From positions 1-64,000 of the forward strand of contig NZ_VKHR01000022.1 of the NCBI RefSeq assembly GCF_009663145.1: a DNA stretch of 64,000 nt. The letters run 5' to 3'. Source of the stretch: Shewanella sp. TC10 (GTDB lineage Bacteria; Pseudomonadota; Gammaproteobacteria; Enterobacterales; Shewanellaceae). Made by a program: the position numbers and the translations under genes. The notes beneath the pieces were generated by a model that saw only the letters and a program-made list of their open reading frames with translations, was not told the DNA's origin and made no database searches. Below are positions 63,317 to 64,000 of the stretch, in pieces. The first letter of the stretch is position 1, and each line of letters opens with the position of its first letter.

Positions 63317-64000
63317 GTTTTTATTTGCAAGAGAAAATCTAAAAAGTGTTGCCTATTTTTTTGAAAAGCACCATCCATCCCTAAATACACCACCAGTAGT
63401 GATCCATTTGTTGACGGTAAAAATGTAACTTCTTTATGAAGCAAAGCCTCGTCATCATAAAGATATAAACTTTCAAGCTTTTTAACCCCTAATGTTTTTG
63501 ATTCAATTTTAGAGTCAATTCCCAATTGAGATAACCAATAATTATTAAAACTTTCAGTTTCGTTCGATGAAGTATAAGCCAACATCAGTGTTGACTGAGA
63601 ACGACCTGCTTTAGTGTTATCCTTAACGGCACCAGTTGAGATAGTTAATAATTGTGTTTCCATTCCATTAGTAGCTTTAAACTCACCAATTGCGCCTATC
63701 ATAAAATAATATGGAAATGTTGTAGACCAATTTCCTTTTTTAGATTCTATTCTGAACATGTCATTGATAGCTGAAACCTTTATCCCATCACTGATTTTCA
63801 TTATTTCAGGCATTGGCTCCATTTTATCTCTCTTAACTTGATTGTAAAATAGGTGCGTACCATAAGCACCAAGCCTTTCACTCCAAGAAAGTAACGTACT
63901 CAAAACCAGATCCTTTTCTTTTGGGAGAATAATTCCATCTTTATTATTTAACTCTGATACATACGAACTTAGTAAATAATACAAATGCTCTCTGGGCCCT
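63289..64000 (-). CDS. Cassette-borne hypothetical protein, 5' end outside the window
   Basis: At least 236 codons, open to the window edge, so the true start is probably beyond it. The protein is soluble: GDGIKVSAINDMFRIESK-like and WSTTFPYYFMIGAIGEFKA stretches suggest an alpha/beta domain, and LLTISTGAVKDNTKAGRSQSTLML is distinctive, but I recognise no family. The last residues (KTANKPIKQG) are encoded by the attC itself, showing that gene and site belong to one cassette. Confidence 0.7.
   Translation of the reverse strand, partial: GPREHLYYLLSSYVSELNNKDGIILPKEKDLVLSTLLSWSERLGAYGTHLFYNQVKRDKMEPMPEIMKISDGIKVSAINDMFRIESKKGNWSTTFPYYFMIGAIGEFKATNGMETQLLTISTGAVKDNTKAGRSQSTLMLAYTSSNETESFNNYWLSQLGIDSKIESKTLGVKKLESLYLYDDEALLHKEVTFLPSTNGSLLVVYLGMDGAFQKNRQHFLDFLLQIKTANKPIKQG

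Overview
The window looks like chromosomal DNA of a marine gammaproteobacterium of the Shewanella / Alteromonadales type. The pointers are the AT-rich base composition, the Mak and CysQ homologues, a DUF2982 protein, long TonB-dependent receptors with SapC and tryptophan-halogenase neighbours, Vibrio-like integron attC sites and a Vibrio syp-like polysaccharide locus. Species cannot be fixed from sequence reading alone. The first 10 bases match the end of an Illumina adapter, so position 1 is probably a raw contig end.

Layout. (1) 0-3.8 kb: housekeeping genes: bactofilin-like C-terminus, DUF2982, ElyC, fructokinase Mak, CysQ. (2) 4.1-27.3 kb: a beta-glucan (laminarin-type) utilisation locus. 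It holds a GH16 endoglucanase lipoprotein, an ExoP-like GH3 lipoprotein, a FucP-type sugar transporter, a GH1 beta-glucosidase, a GPH symporter, a LacI-family regulator, a 999-aa TonB-dependent receptor and a second GH3 with an inserted PA14-like domain. Between the receptor and the last GH3 lies a five-gene module: two flavin-dependent halogenase homologues, SapC, a JmjC-like cupin and a DUF6445 dioxygenase-like protein. Four LacI-type operators built on TGTAAGCGCTTACA tie the locus together. The substrate is inferred from the enzyme families. (3) 27.3-32.4 kb: assorted genes (membrane proteins, DTW protein, LysE exporter, small hypotheticals, Wzi). (4) 32.5-62.8 kb: an exopolysaccharide locus resembling Vibrio fischeri syp. 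A hybrid histidine kinase and a sigma-54 response regulator are divergent from a response-regulator/PP2C phosphatase and a separate RsbW-like kinase. A STAS protein and export, polymerisation, flippase, glycosyltransferase and glycerol-phosphate transfer genes follow. Three sigma-54-type promoters (47538, 54885, 57593), each with upstream GCAnTYTGCAA-like motifs, are likely targets of the regulator.

The locus is interrupted at 39.7-47.4 kb. That insert holds an integron cassette array without a visible integrase (10 ORFs and 9 attC sites, all on the minus strand), a LexA-like box where an integrase promoter would be expected, a dispersed repeat with compensatory hairpin changes, and an IS3-family element with an A6G frameshift site. 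Unrelated genes (ABM monooxygenase, nitroreductase, thioredoxin-like protein, lipoprotein) sit at 52.2-54.5 kb. (5) 62.8-64.0 kb: a perfect 8-bp tandem repeat, then another attC site and a cassette ORF running off the window.

Most notable: the cassette array inside a polysaccharide locus; the shared sigma-54/enhancer code; three sugar-transferase-like domains, two of them degenerate, in two adjacent genes; and the halogenase/SapC/cupin module inside a glucan-utilisation regulon.
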